From Pelodera strongyloides (Eukaryota > Nematoda > Chromadorea > Rhabditida > Rhabditidae), in contig JAANDG010000001.1 in assembly GCA_036852015.1 (NCBI GenBank), forward strand, positions 83,655 through 147,654: a stretch of DNA of 64,000 nt, read 5' to 3'. Of this stretch, positions 24,701 through 38,411 are shown one piece after another. The number at the start of each line of letters is the position of its first letter. The stretch's first letter is position 1. The translations under genes were made by a program, and so were the position numbers. The notes below the pieces were generated by a model. It was not told the origin of the DNA, made no database searches, and saw only the letters and a list, made by a program, of their open reading frames with translations.

Positions 24701-27700
24701 TGTTTGTGTAGCGTTCGTTCATTTGTATTTACTGATAACTCCTATATTCGCATATGTGCGTAAGCAAATCAAAGCTATGGAAAAAAATATGAAAACTTGA
24801 GAGGACACTGTCGCCTTTACAGTGGACTTCCGTCATCTGGTGCGTTTGGCTCCAGCGCTCCGCTATTCCAACAGCGGAACGGAAACCAGAGTGGGCCTGC
24901 ACATGACAGTGCAGCAGCTGCAATTCAGGCATTGGGAGCCGTGGGATCGGGCCTTCATAGTCAACAGGTTCGTGTTTCTGTCATTCCGTGCCAAATTGAA
25001 TGTGAATACTAGGTTACTTGAACTGTATGACAAGGATAACTGTGCTTCTGACCTATTATTTATCAAATTAATATTCAGAGTGGCAGTGGCGCATTCAGTC
25101 TTCCTGGAGTGCCTCCCCTCAGCATGTCGCCATCGAATCAGATGCTTCGCTCTGGTATTCCCCAGCCACCGCAACGTCAGAATTCTGGAACTGGATGGTC
25201 GTCGCAGATTCCCACACCTGGAGCCCTCAGGTAGGATTCTGGGCCAATTTGATGTCATTTATATCTTTTCTTGGTCTTATGTAGTCGCTCCGCGTTAATT
25301 ATTGTTAGATTGTATGCGTGTGATTATATGTGTGTGATTATATGTGTGTGAAAGTTGGAATAAAGTGTCTAGGTTGTCTGTTTTCAGATCCACTCCTGGA
25401 GCAACAACACCACAGAATGCGGTCGACTTTCAGTCAGCCCTTCCACCGACCTCGGCTCAGCATGACATCCAGGTATGAAGGATTAGAGATAGGAACAGGG
25501 TATACTTTCCGTGCCTGTGGTTTGTTTAGTTTATGATAGACCGCTTTAATAAAACCCTTCAAATTATTTGTAGTAACCTCGACTTCTTTTATTTACTTCT
25601 TTTGTACTGGAATTTACTGTAAACTTTCCAGGCGTTGCCTCGTACTTCTGCCCCGAGTGCGTTTCCCGATGACTTGTCCAACGTTACGTTCAGCGATGAA
25701 GTGCAAGAAGAGGTATGTTCTGAAAATTATGTTTTTAAAAATTAAACCACGAACTGTTGAAAATGCATCACATTGTATGTGTTTATGGATGAGTCTGCTT
25801 TTCAGGTCAACACCTACTTTGAGCAGATCTACGCTACCAATGGCGGTTTGCACGTACAGGATCTCATCCTAAAGCTGAAGTATTTCCAACAGTCCAGCGT
25901 GCAGAGGGAGAGAGATGTGAGTGTCTAATATATTTTGTCGTTACCAGTTTTTATTTGTATATGACAAATAATTTGCAGTTGGGATTTAATATTGTAGCAT
26001 TGTCATTTTTCCTCTAGGTTTTGGCATGTCTTGTGAAGAATCTTTTCGAAGAATATCGTTTCTTCCACGACTATCCCGAACGAGAGTTGAAGACAACGGC
26101 CGAGGTTTATGGAGGAATCATCCGTGAGGGAATCATAACGTGAGTTTCCGGGATATACATCGGAGGCCGTATTCACCAACACACATGGAGCCCTCTAGGC
26201 TCTGAATCTCCTGCTCTCGCACTCTCTACGCACTGTTTAGCTCCCTAGGGAGGCCAGGGAGGGCTCCCTGCGTGTTGGTGAATACGGCCTCTGGAATGGG
26301 TAATCTGTGATATTCGTAATTCCTCTCACTATCTTGAGATGAGCGAATTGCCGATTCCACCCATGGCCACACTTAGAAGTTAGTGGTTATTGCATTTAAG
26401 TATGTGTTACTTACGTCAATTGCCAATGGGTATATGTTATTTAAATTTGTTTTCAGCAACCTTCAATTTGCTACGGCTGTGCGTAAGGTGATCGAATCGC
26501 TGCAGGCGAATCCCCAATCCAAGTTGTGGACTTTTGGAATTGTGGCCTTGAATGCGTGCAAGAGGAAACTGTGCTGCTATCCAAAGGTTTGTCTTATTTT
26601 TTTGTCTTTAGCCTTTCTTACAGATTTTTGTCTTTAGCCTGTATACACTTCCAAAAATAAGTATGCACTAGAAGAAGAAAATCTAATAGCAAATGAGAAA
26701 TAACGATAACTTGTAGGTGTGTTCGATGATCATGCAACACGAGAACTTTTCCAAGTTCCCGCCCAATCTGAGTTCGTATGTGCGTGCCGGAGTGAGCGAG
26801 AAATTGCCCCAGAATACTGGCCGAGAGACTCCTCCCAACTGGAGTCAGGCTGGCACAGCTAGTGTGGGACAGTCGCCCGCCCCACAGAGAAACAATTCGG
26901 GAGATGGACAGAGACCTGCTGTGCCGGGAGCCGTGCCGCCGGGAAGAACGGTTGGTTACCGCTTTGATAACTGGTGATCTCGTTAACAACACGTGTCACT
27001 ATTTCCATCTGTAATAATGTTATGTTGTAATGCTTGATTATGCATAATAACATATTGGTGGTTTTTGTGACGCATCTTCTTGATGTAGTAAATTATTAAA
27101 TTTGTTTAGGGGACAAGTGTATTGTCTTATACCAACGTCGATACTCTCGTGCAAGCAACGGAGAAGGAAGGAGCTGAAATTGATAAACCGGTTGAAGCTG
27201 TGCTGGACAAGGTTTGTTTATTTGTTTGTTTGTTGGGGATCCAAACGCGAACCACTCAAAAAATAACACACAAAAAGAAACGTGTAATTGTCTATGGAAG
27301 TGTAAAAAAGGAAGTATGAAAGTTGATCATGTGCGAACACGATACCCTTTGAAGTAGAATATGGAGATTATTGTGGTTAGTTTAGGTTTACTTCTTGTTC
27401 AACAACCTCTCGCAAGCAAACTTGGACCCGAAGAAGGATGAGATGCGCGGATTGATCAGGGTAACTTTGCGTTTTTGTGGTTTGTGGTTGTTTGTGGTTG
27501 TGGTTTTATGGTTGATTGGACAGCCCCCTACACATCTTTTTTTTTACTAGTCTCGTTTGGCTGAGTGGGTACCATGGCCTGCCTTGGACTCGAACCGAGA
27601 AAGTGTTTCAGGCACGTTACCGACAAGGTACCAAATACTGACGATCTTGAGTCTAACTTTTCTTTTTTTTCTAGGAAAATGGGGATATGTTTGTTCGCTG

Positions 27701-30700
27701 GCTGGCACAGTACATTGTGATGAAGCGAGTGTCGATCGAGCAGAACTTCCAGCCATTGTACAACAATTTTGCGCAGGCTATTGATGACCCTCTTCTAGAC
27801 AAGTACATCAAGATGGAGACGTTCAGAAACATCAAGGTATGGTTTGCTTGCTGCGTTATCTTTTTTGCTATCATGTTACATGCCATTTCCTGTTTAAGTG
27901 CAGTGAATGAAACATACTGTAATTAATTGTGTAATTTGGCGTTTGTAGATTTTGCTCCGTTCGGACAAGCGACAGGCTGCTTCGAACTACAGTGACCGTC
28001 AATTGCTGAAGAACCTCGGACTGTGGTTGGGTGCGGTGACAATTTCGAGGAATCGACCGATCACTGTTTCGGTTAGTTTTTGGACTTTTGGCTTTTTATT
28101 CTCAAAACTTGGGCATCAATCCCAAATTTGGGCGTGGCCGTATGCAAGAACAGTGGGAGCCTGGGACGCCTGGGAGCCTCCCCGGTTCGGAGAATTTGTG
28201 TCTGCGCGTCTCTGATTCATGTGATCCCATTCGTTCTCTCACCTCCAACTGGGAGCTGGGAGCATATTCCCGGTGTTCGTGCATAAGGCCACAGGCACAG
28301 GTATCTTCAGTCTAGTATCTTGCGATCATATGTTTACTTGTTCAACTTGTTGTGCTGTTATAGGAACTTGACCTGAAGTCGTTGCTGATGGAGGCCTACT
28401 ACAAGGGACAGCCCGAACTGCTCTTCGTCGTTCCTTTCATTGCCAAGATCCTGATCAGCTGTGCGAAAACTCCGGTAAGTAGTGCTTTACTTTTTTTTGC
28501 ATTACCCATTCCCTTTTTTATCTGTTTGTAAAATGGCTAACTCATTTGTTTCAGATATTCAGCGCGACATCGGCTTGGATACGAAGTATATTAAAAATAC
28601 TCGCGGAGTTACACAATGAACCGGACTTAAAGATCAACTTGAAGTTTGAAATTGAGGTAAGCATTGATGGAAAGAAATATTTATTTATATGTTAATTGAC
28701 TGATTGATTGTAGGGCTTCTACATCAATGTTGAGTTTAGCAAAATACATTTTGTTTAGGTCTTGTGCAAGGAACTGAGCATCGATCTTCAAAGTCTACCG
28801 ATTGAGGGAGTGTTGAAGGTACGGATGTTATTTCATTTAAATATTTACATCTATCTATTTGTCGTTGAACATGTTTACTCGTTACTTCTAGATTAAGCAA
28901 GGGCCTCCGGATTACAAGTCCAACGTTACCTTACCTCACATTGTTCAGGACACGGAGCGTCTTGTCCGCCTTCCGCAGCAGCTTTCCGACCTGACCATGC
29001 TGCAGCAGCCGGACACTGGTTCGAGTCCTGTGCCCAGTCATACGCGTATCCCTGGCGGTCCTGCTATCTCTACCGGAGGAACCACAACCCCGCATGAACA
29101 TCGTGTGTTTGTTTATATTCCGCCGTTTAATACTGTTCTTTATGGATTCAATTTGTTTTCCTGGGGCACAAATCCCATACTTAAACGGAGATATCTGTTT
29201 GGCTAAATTCTTATTATGCTGGAGCTGGTCTTACGGTGAACCAATCGGTTTTTGGAAAGTTTATCGTCCTTTTCATTCAGCGTCAATGGGTGGTTCGGAC
29301 ACGAAACCATCGACTCCCCTTCCCGGAAGCGAACCAGCTGTGGAACAGACCGAAGTCGGACCCTCGCCCGCACACTTTCACTACCACGACATCAACGTGG
29401 TCTCCTTCGAGGGCATCGTGCCGCACCTAAAGATCCCGGCCCACCTACCGTTGTTCCAGTTGCATCCTCAGCTGAAGCATGTCATCAAGCCAGCAGTCAA
29501 CCACGCAATTAAGGAATTGATTGGTACGTTTTTCATTGGTCCAGGACCAAAATTACGTTTTTAAATGACAGGCATTGGAATTTGCTACAAATTTTCTTGG
29601 ATTTTAATGCAGTTTTTTTCTCAGTAGAATGAATATGAATAGCATGTTTTATTCGAATGGGGAACTGGGTAGGAGTTACGTTTCCTTTACAGTTTCTTTT
29701 ACAATTGTTGTTTCATCGATCAAGTATGTATTGTTTAGGCCCTGTCACCGAGCGTGCCCTCAAGGTTGCCATGACTGTGACGGAGCACGTGGTTAAGAAG
29801 GACTTTGCCCTCGATGGCGACGATCAGAAAATGCGCAGAGCTGGACACCACATGATGCGCGCCATGACCGCCGGTTTGTCTTTTGTTTTTGATGTTTATG
29901 CTAATTCGCTATTCCTTCAGTTATGTGTGTATGATATTCATATTACGGATAAAATATGTGAGAAATTGTAGGTATGGCTGCGATAACGTGCAGAGACCCG
30001 CTGCAGACCACCTTGCAGACTTATTTGGTCCAGGCCTTCATGAACAGTCTCCGTAACGCGAACACCTCCGAGAATAAGGTGAGTCTCTTTCTTATAGTTT
30101 TTTAACGCCAACCTCATTTAGAACAAAACGTCTTCGTTGGAATCTGGGAGTTTTTTCTTTAAAGCGAAGTACCGGCCGATTTTTGAAACACAGTAGACCA
30201 GCATTATTGTGCAGCTTATGCAAATGACCATAAATTAGAGCAAAAAATCGAGCTAAATTCGAGCAAATTAGCGTAAGAATTCAGTTGTCCACGATGGGTT
30301 TCAAAAACCGGCCGGTATTTCGCTTTAACTCGGTTAATTCTCCCTTTTTTAGCAAATGATCGACGATGCGGCCATGTCAATTGTCCTTGAGAACCTGGAA
30401 CTGGCGACCAACTTTATCGTGAAGACTGCTTGTGAAAAGGTATTGTTTTGTGTACGGGACTTGCTCTAAGACTGATGACCAGTGAGTGACCTATGATCTC
30501 TGGGTTATTTGTTAAACTCAGTTATCTGATCGATTTTATTGTTTTTCTGAGTTCGGCTTCTTTTCAGGCCACCCCGGAACTTGACAAGAGGCTGGAAAAT
30601 GAGCTCACTCTTCGTGTTAATGCTGCTAGAGATCAAAAGGAATTTGCAGGTATTTATATTGTGAACTTTAATGTGCTGTGTTGGAGTACTTTGTGATATT

Positions 30701-33700
30701 CAGTTTGCTGTTAATTGCGACCTTTACGGATGATTGGTCCTATTTTACCTTTATACTTTTTAGGGGACACAAATGCTCTCGCTGCTCAGAACTCCGTGCC
30801 CGAAAAGATCAGAATCAGACCAGAAGCAATTTCCAAGGAACAGCTTGCGGTCTATGAAGAATTTAGCACGTAAGTTGTGAACTTAGTTTTGTTCTGTCCT
30901 ATGCTCACTTCATTCATTTTGTTTGTTTTCAGCTAACCAGATTTTGGTTGATCCAGCGACATTAAAGTTAACTACAGTTGGAAGAAGCCCGGGAAGGGGA
31001 AATGATTCAATTTTTGTTGTTTCAGCAAAATCTGCGGTTTCAAGCCTACGGCTGCCGAAGATATGATCCCCGACTTTGCCGGAGCCAAATCCGCTGCCAG
31101 TGGCCTCCCCCTCCAGAACGCGGAAGTGGACAAGCTTGTGCAGAATCTTCTCGCATTGGCGCGTGAAGCTGATAATCTGTTGACGACTAATCCAGCACCA
31201 CAGAGCAAGGTTCCTTTTATGTTTTAATTAACGTCCTTTTATTTTTCCGTGCCAAATATTCGCTAATCCTCTTTGATTATCTTTTGTTGTGTTCGTAGGA
31301 AAGTGTATGTTGTATTTTGAATATTTGAATATTTATTATGCTCATTAAAAGAGCGCAACGCCGTAAGAGACGACGAAAAAAAGGAATCAAAGTAGATGAT
31401 ATAGATACTTGGAAATAATTCCCACCAAATATATCTCGATACCAATCAAATAGCTCAACAGTCCCACTCGTTGCAGGCTTTCGTGTCGGTGGCTCAGATT
31501 CGCGATATGCTCGTTCAACTGGCGAGCATGGTCCGCAATGGAATCTACCTCCACAACTTGGTGCACCGAGGAACCGAGCAGTTCCTGCATGGTTATCACG
31601 TCGAGAAGAGTTCGCAGGGTGAGCGAATTGTCAAAGTTATCCCTACCTTTCATTTTCAAAAATTTCGATCATTAAAGCGAAATACCGGCCGGTTTTTGAA
31701 ACGCATCTCAGGTACTTGCATTCGTATACGTTTATGCAAAGTGGGGTCTAGTTTTTATTATAATTTATGCTCATTTGCGTAAGCTGCATAAGAAAGCAGG
31801 TATACGCAATGTGTTTCAAATACCTTTAAATTAAACATGATTCATGACCTCCAAAAGTAGAAGGCTCTGGCACGTTGTTTCGATTTCCCCAATTGACTTC
31901 TTCTTCGTGTTTAGGAATTGAGATTGAGTGGGCCCGCCGTCTTCGTGATGTCTATTTGAGTGTGATCCGCGTGCTCGTCGCTCAATTGGGCCTTTCTGAG
32001 CTGCAGAGGAGAATCACTGCCGTGCTAGTTCAATGTCAAGTCGAATACCGCTTCAACCATGAGGCTATTGATGTAAGACTTGTATTACAACTTGTTTATT
32101 GGTTTTTTTTGTTATTTGTTTTGCAAAGCAGGATAGTTTATCTATTGATAACGCGATAGCGCTAACATAGTTTGAGTTACATTTCCATATGAACAGTGCG
32201 TTTTATTAGTTTCGATCAAAGTACCGTATCTTCAAGGATTGACAATTGCTTGAAGTTTGGGATAGTTGCACTTACTTATTACTTCGTTGCTTTCAGTTTC
32301 TCTACCGTAATCAGCTGATTCTGACTGCCATCTACGACCAGCATCTGGCACACGTGATCGAGAGCGGAAGTTTTGAGGCGGCCATTTTTGCTCAGAAATT
32401 GATCAAGGTATCTTTTTAGCTCCTCCGTCTCTCTATCTCTCTTCTCCCCTCTTTCAATTGCATTGCGGACTCATGGGGTGTGGAAATGTTTTCAAATCAG
32501 TTTTATTTGTTATTGATTAATTTCCGTTTCTGGTCAATCGTTCCACTTTTAGTCCCTGAATGACCACTTCAACCAGCCGAATCTCCTCCGTGAGAAGTTC
32601 CCCCAAGTCATCGAACAGATCCACAAGCTGCAGCAATTTGGTGCCCACCGCCCCACTCCCGACCCGACCACGGTGGCCTCTCCGGCTGTTTTCCCCGATC
32701 GACCGACTACACTGGCAGGGTTTGTCTTTTAAATTGCACTTTGACAGTTGGCATGCAACTCCCTGTATATTGAGGTGACCGGAAAATTGTGTAGGGGAAT
32801 TCGTCAAATTTATCTTTAACTTTTAACGTAACTTTAGAAATTTGCGTTGCATAATTTTACATAATTTTTGTTCTTGACGTTTATGTTTCAGATATCCTGC
32901 CGGATCAGGAACGCCACCGAACCTTCCGCAAGGGGCGGAGTTTGCTCCTCAGGATGTCGAACTTCAGGCTAAGGTACTGTTTTTGCATCTTTGAGTTTTA
33001 GTTTTGTGTAGCTTATTTCTTTGCAGTTTGTAAGCAGTTTGGTTGCATATTTCAAAATTCAAAGTGTGATTTTTTTCTAGGTTGAGGCCATTCTCCGTGA
33101 CTGGATCTCGTTGTGCTACACTCCGTTGGCGCAGATCGACCCCCAGCAGGCACTTGCCAAGATTATCCATCTGGTAGGTTATTTTGTATTCTTTTATTTA
33201 AAAATGTTGTGTTTTGTCTTGTACGAATTACTCGTAGAACCTGTGTCGTCATGCTCTTGTATGTGATAAATGATTATAAGGCGTACACAGTTCTATCAAC
33301 CGAATCCGTGGAAATGGGCAGGTTTCTAGTAGAGCGTACATCGTGGTGCTCACCGTTTTAATATTTTTTTTCTTTTAACATATTTGATGCGGTGGTACCG
33401 AACAGTCTTAGTATGTATGAATTATTTTATTTTTTTCTTATTTCTTTTATGTTTTCAGATGCACGAGCACGGTGTCCTCTCCACCGATGACATGATCACC
33501 CGCTTCTTCCGAATGTGCACTGAAATGTGCGTGGACGTGTCGTACAGACTACTCAAAGTCGAGACTGCCACTTCTGCCAATACCGTAGTCCGCCAGCGAT
33601 GCTACTACACTTTGGATGCGTTTGTCAAGCTCACCTGGTAAGTGTCTGAAATGTTAAGCCTTATTAACTTGTTAACTAAAAATCAGCAATATGGACTGAT

Positions 33701-36700
33701 TAGAATGGTTCCAAAAGAGTCATATAGTGTGACACCAATACACCAAACCTTCAAAGGGTTCTTGTCTCCCTATTTTAACTTGTAATAGGATAGTTTCACA
33801 AATATCATATTTTGGCTGTTATTTACATAATGTAAATAACAGGCATGTTTGCAAGTGATAGTTGGAGCATTAGGTGTATTAGTAGAAGCCGTTTTATTAT
33901 GTTGTTGATAGTTAGGTGACGACCATATATTTCGGATGCGGTGAGTTCAGTCGAGTTGGTTCTTAGTTCATACCCAACCCTTTACCTTACATTTGCAGTT
34001 TGATGGTCAAATTCTCGGACGGCAGCCAGCACCAGACAAAGATCAATTTGCTGAAAAAGGTGTTGAATATAGTCACATCTGTGCTTCTCAACGATCACGA
34101 GGTGGGTGTTTACTGTTTACTGAGCATCCCTGCTCCGTTTCGACATTACCACGTACGTAGCTTCAAATTGGCCCGTTAACACTGTTGTACATTAATGTGT
34201 ACTGCCCGTGATTTAGTCTTTCCTAAAGTTTTATCATGTTTAGCTGCGTCGCGAGGGTTTCCACGCGGTGCCATACCATCGAATCCTGATCATTATGTTC
34301 CAAGAGCTCACACAGCCGGACCCATCACTGGACCCGATAGCGTGGCCAATTTTGGAAGCATTTGGACAGGCACTGTTCATTCTTCAGCCGAGAAGGTTTG
34401 TTTCTTTATCAATCGACAGAACCTTTGGGTGGATATGTATTCCTTTCGTACTGGTGTATGTCCGATAAATAATTGCGCTGTTTTCCAGGGCTCCACGCTT
34501 TTCATATGCCTGGCTGGATATTGTGGGACACCGGACGGTGATTGCACGACTTCTAGGAGTACAGCCTGGAAATGGTCCGTTTGTTTAGTTTTTTGGTTGG
34601 TTTTGTTATTAAAGTGATACACCTGCCGGTTTTTTGAAACACATCATGTGCAACAACATTCGTATACAGTTTATGCAAATGAGCATAAATTAAAATAAAA
34701 AATCGAGCAAATTAGTATAAATATGTAAGAAATTCAGTTGTTCACGATGTGTTTCAAAAACCGGCCGGTATCTCGTTTTGGTATGAATAAGATGTTTGCG
34801 ATGCCTTACTCACTCCTTTCATTTGTTTTACTCTGTTGTTTCCAGAAACCGTTGATGCAATGAAGACATCTGCCATGTACACGCAGCTGATGGTTTGCCA
34901 TCTCAAATTCCTCGCACCATTCCTGAGGAACATTGAACTGCCGAAGAGTATCGCCTATCTGTACAAGGTGCGTTGACTATAAGATTGAAAGTAACGGATT
35001 CGTCCCTAAGTGTGCCGGGGGCGTTCATTTTACTTTTGTGAGCTTATTATGTACTGTTCCATAGTACTCTTTCCAAGTGTGGCCTTCGTTTTCTATATTG
35101 TGGGATGCGTTCTGTTAGATTTTATGTTTAACTCTTCCATTTCAGGGAACATTGCGGGTTCTGTTGGTCGTGCTGCACGACTTCCCCGAACTTTTGTGCG
35201 ACTACCACTACGTGTTGTGTGACACGATCCCTCCCAACTGTGTGCAACTCCGTAATCTCGTACTCTCTGCTTATCCCAGGAATATGCGACTGCCTGATCC
35301 ATTTGCGCTCAACTTCAAGGTTAGTCGTTGTATACTTTTTGGCTCTTTAGATTATTTGCACGTTAGGGAAACTAGTTAGTAGTTAAAACAGACATTACCA
35401 ACATTTCTCGTTAAAAACGTGTATATGCATACATAATCCCTGTATGCGATCGATCGGCATATGTTATTTATGCAGTTATAAGTTTAGTTTAATTGGATCT
35501 CCTTTTGGACACACAGTGCGTTCTAGTTGTCGCCTATATTCAAGCGGGATCAATCTGGTCGTATTTTCGTATTGTCTGCTCTGAAATACATTACGTTAAT
35601 TTTCAGCAAGTGGACGCAATTACGGAAATGGCAATCGAGCCCAAGAGGAACATTCTCAACATGACATCGATAATCCCTCAGGAGATGCGACAACAATTGG
35701 ACAGCTACTTGGCCTCCAGGAGCAATGTGGAACTGCTGAGCACGCTGCCCAACATGCTTCAGGTATGTAGTTTAGTCCTGTGGAATCTAGACTATGTGAG
35801 ACGAGTTAGACGACGTCCAGCTACTGAATGCGCTATTTGTTACGGAAGCTCTCTTATTGCTAGACATGTGAATATGGGAAGACGTACTCGAAATCGAAAT
35901 TCATTCTATTTTCAGGTTTCTGGAACCCCGGGCTCCAAGTACAACACGACCGTCTTGAATGCAGTGGTTCTGTACGTGGGAATGCGGGCGATTGATGCAA
36001 TCCACTCGAGGGATCAGCGTATCTCGATGACGACGATTGCACACACTTCCTTTATGGACATTTTCCAGAATCTTGCAGTCCGGCTGTGCACCGAGGGTTT
36101 GTTTTATTGATGTTTTTACGTTTTCCTTTTCGATCTTTTTTCACATTTAAATTGTGCACTGAAACACTATTTTTTTTTCGCTTAGCCTTCAAGGAAGCCG
36201 CGGTTTTTACAATTTACATTGCAGGTCGCTACTTGTTGTTCAACGCCATTGCCAACCAGCTGCGTTATCCCAATGCGCACACCCACTACTTCAGTTGCAC
36301 TCTGCTTTTCTTGTTCCAACAGGCCGACATGAATGTTATGAAGGTTGGTATTACCACAATTGTCTTTTTTAATTGCGACAGTTTTAAGGTCTGATATAAC
36401 TGTGGTCAGTGTCAATATGTATTACTTTAAAGCGAACTAAGTGAGACCAATAGCTAGAGCAGACCCCGTTCGTGTGTTCCAGACATGAGCCCCATGCAGG
36501 TGGAGTTCTTTACTTACCTTTTTATATTGTAATTATATTCTTCGTTCAGGAGCAAATCACTCGAATCCTGTTCGAGCGCCTCGTTGCCCTTCGGCCGCAT
36601 CCCTGGGGACTCTTGATCACGTTCATAGAGCTCATTCGGAACCCTCAGTACAATTTCTGGGCGCATGAGTTTACCAGGTAAGGTCTTTTTTCTTGTGATT

Positions 36701-37011
36701 CCTATTTTTACTTACTTCGTGCCTGATGACCGAATCCTACTCGTGTTAAAAATAGGGTTTGTTGGAAGGCGATAAAAACAAGAGAGTCAGAGTTAACAAG
36801 AATGTCTACCGAGATGAACACTAAGTAGCGGCAGTTAAGAACCTTTGGTTGTGTTATATTCTCTTTGTCACACTGTTGAACTTGCGTGCTTTTCAGATGT
36901 GCTCCAGAAATTGAGCGTCTGTTCCGCAACGTCGCCCAAACGTGTATCGCTGCGTCTCGGGAGCAGCCCGCTCCAGCAGCTGCAGGGACTACCGCATCTG
37001 TTGCCAAATAG
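18785..37011 (+). CDS. CNOT1: CCR4-NOT transcription complex subunit 1 (deadenylase scaffold)
   Basis: Fifty-five exons keep one frame (7,605 nt, about 2,534 aa; human 2,376): 18785-18931, 19136-19300, 19651-19815, 20066-20189, 20291-20406, 20616-20768, 20862-21003, 21125-21318, 21513-21664, 21753-21908, 22164-22299, 22459-22632, 22831-23016, 23256-23450, 24460-24641, 24823-24967, 25079-25230, 25388-25472, 25632-25712, 25806-25916, 26018-26139, 26457-26586, 26717-26950, 27110-27211, 27386-27460, 27675-27836, 27949-28071, 28364-28474, 28555-28656, 28759-28818, 28892-29102, 29281-29523, 29739-29873, 29972-30078, 30353-30439, 30568-30649, 30764-30869, 31026-31209, 31477-31618, 31915-32072, 32297-32407, 32553-32719, 32892-32973, 33081-33173, 33459-33637, 33999-34101, 34244-34395, 34489-34574, 34846-34967, 35146-35319, 35607-35762, 35916-36096, 36225-36343, 36550-36677, 36897-37011. 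Seen in order: HEAT-type N-terminus ([15 protein letters not shown] near 390); Gly/Ser/Gln/Pro linker about 736-950; TTP-binding-type domain about 951-1071; CAF1-binding MIF4G about 1150-1394 ([18 protein letters not shown]); CNOT9-binding DUF3819 about 1495-1680 ([33 protein letters not shown]); NOT1 C-terminal domain ([33 protein letters not shown]). The first 280 residues are divergent, so the start is the weakest point. Exon 31477 could instead begin at 31462 in the same frame. Confidence 0.97.
19347..19516. mobile_element. Palindromic TTAA-ended MITE (GCTAGCC subfamily), copy B
   Basis: A 170-bp near-perfect hairpin from TTAAAGCGAAATGCTAGCCC to GGCTAGCATTTCGCTTTAA, with TTAA at both ends. 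It lies in CNOT1 intron 2 and matches the copy at 11247-11414 almost base for base, differing mainly at the loop. Confidence 0.92.
26163..26291. mobile_element. GAGGCC-ended MITE, copy 1
   Basis: 129 bp with inverted ends GAGGCCGTATTCACCAACAC / GTGTTGGTGAATACGGCCTC. The interior is rich in AGGGAGGGCTCCCT. It lies in the CNOT1 intron between exons 26018-26139 and 26457-26586. Confidence 0.9.
28134..28292. mobile_element. Short inverted-repeat element in a CNOT1 intron
   Basis: The ends GTGGCCGTATGCAAGAACA and TGTTCGTGCATAAGGCCAC are imperfect reverse complements over about 40 bp (CCCAGGCTCCC / GGGAGCTGGG inside). No second copy was noticed in the window, so the family is unconfirmed. Confidence 0.65.
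30159..30328. mobile_element. TTAA-ended MITE, copy 5
   Basis: Runs from TTAAAGCGAAGTACCGGCCG to CCGGCCGGTATTTCGCTTTAA. The core TTATGCAAATGACCATAAAT and GCTAAATTCGAGCAAATTAG match other copies. It lies in a CNOT1 intron and its right end is 24 bp before an exon. Confidence 0.92.
31672..31829. mobile_element. TTAA-ended MITE, copy 6 (damaged right end)
   Basis: The left end is intact (TTAAAGCGAAATACCGGCCG). The right end has lost the CCGGCCGGTATTTCG segment, reading GTGTTTCAAATACCTTTAA. It lies in a CNOT1 intron. Confidence 0.85.
34609..34779. mobile_element. TTAA-ended MITE, copy 7
   Basis: Left end TTAAAGTGATACACCTGCCG; right end CCGGCCGGTATCTCGTTTTG, which has lost its TTAA. The core TATGCAAATGAGCATAAATT is typical. 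It lies in a CNOT1 intron. Confidence 0.85.
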
Positions 37012-38411
37012 AGTTGCTGTGAAGAAAGTGTAGTGCCGCCGAAAACGAATCTCTTACTGAATATGTCCAATTGGCAGGTCACCTGTTCCTTGTTTTATTT
37101 ATACCCTTACACCTTATATGACGCAATGATCGTGCTATTTACATAGTATCTCCCAAACACCGTACAATTCTCTGTTAATTATGTTACCTAATCTGGCGCA
37201 GCTCATCTAAATGGTTTTATCGATCATCATGGTTTACTACTAATATGTGATATGGTTAAACTGGGATCTAGGTGTAACTGGAATGATTAGAATTACTGTG
37301 GTGATTGGTATACTGTAGTCTCACTTGTCCATAATCTAAATTAAGACCGCTATCTCATCCAGTCGGTAATGCCCCGGTGTGTATAGTCCGAGTCCGAGAC
37401 GCACACGCACTTTGTGCAATGTTCAGATTTTCTCTTTGCCCCGGTTCTGTTTAGAAACACCCTTTGTATATGCAAACTTGCGAGGTGCTAATTCCTTTTT
37501 GTACCTCAAAAGTTCTTCCGTTTCCATCTTTAACAGTCGATTTGTGTCCCATTTCTACAGTAAAATCTCACGTGTCCGTCATTCTGTGCGTTTTGTGGCT
37601 CTGGTCAAAGTGCGATTGTAGTATTTACTATCTGTCGGGTTTTATCTCCTATCAGTAATGTTAACTTTCTTTCGTTTTGTTGAAGTGGATTGTAACTATT
37701 TATATTATAGTTTCTGATTGAATGGATAGGGTACTTTTTTTTGACTTCTCTCACTCATTTGCGGGCCCACTTAAATTACTTTCGCTTTTTGTTTTGTGTT
37801 TGTGAACTCCCGCCTAGTATACTACTCACCGTACGTGTTTTACACCTCCAGTTTCCCCAAATAACCAAAGTATTATTTATTACTACGTTTCTTATTCTTC
37901 ACATATATTTAACGACGCTAATTGTTTCGTTTGGAGAGCTTGTCACAGATATTTTATGCGTGCTTTATACATGGTTACTACATTGTTTTATCCATCTTTT
38001 TTTCCTCACCTAGCCTTTTTGTTATGCGCTACTTGTATAGTTGCTTTGAAGGGAGTTTCCCACTTCCTTTTGTTATTTTCGTGTTTCTTTCTTTTTTTGT
38101 GCTTAATCTTTAGGAGTTTCTTACCGAGTATTTGTATTTGTGAAGCATAAATTGTTTTTTTTTCTCATTGGTATATCAAGACACGGTTCATAGGAAATGC
38201 TTTGTATAAAAAAAAGAAACAACAACGTGGCAATAACAATAACAACAACAACGTAAAAATTTGCTAACTAAACGTATAGGCATTATTAAACTCAGGGTAG
38301 TGAACGTGACTTGGTTTAGCTGATAGCTCACAATTATTTTGCCTAAAACGATAAAAGTATATCAGAATCGGTCTAATAAGTGTATACTAGGAAAAACTTT
38401 CCATGAAGGCA
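37012..38411. other. Convergent 3' spacer between CNOT1 (+) and POLR1F (-)
   Basis: T-rich on the plus strand from about 37370 to 38160, which creates hydrophobic-looking but non-conserved ORFs. Both neighbouring genes end here, so it holds their 3' UTRs and polyadenylation signals. CA-rich short repeats (AACAACAACAA) lie near 38220. No gene is recognised. Confidence 0.55.

Noticed and set aside
36423..36440. Solo TTTAAAGCGAACT as another MITE copy
   Set aside because: Only the first dozen bases match the family tip and no partner end is found nearby, so it could be chance.
37741..38150. Hydrophobic ORFs suggesting small membrane proteins
   Set aside because: They arise from a T-rich 3' flank in several overlapping frames, with no homology and no splice logic.
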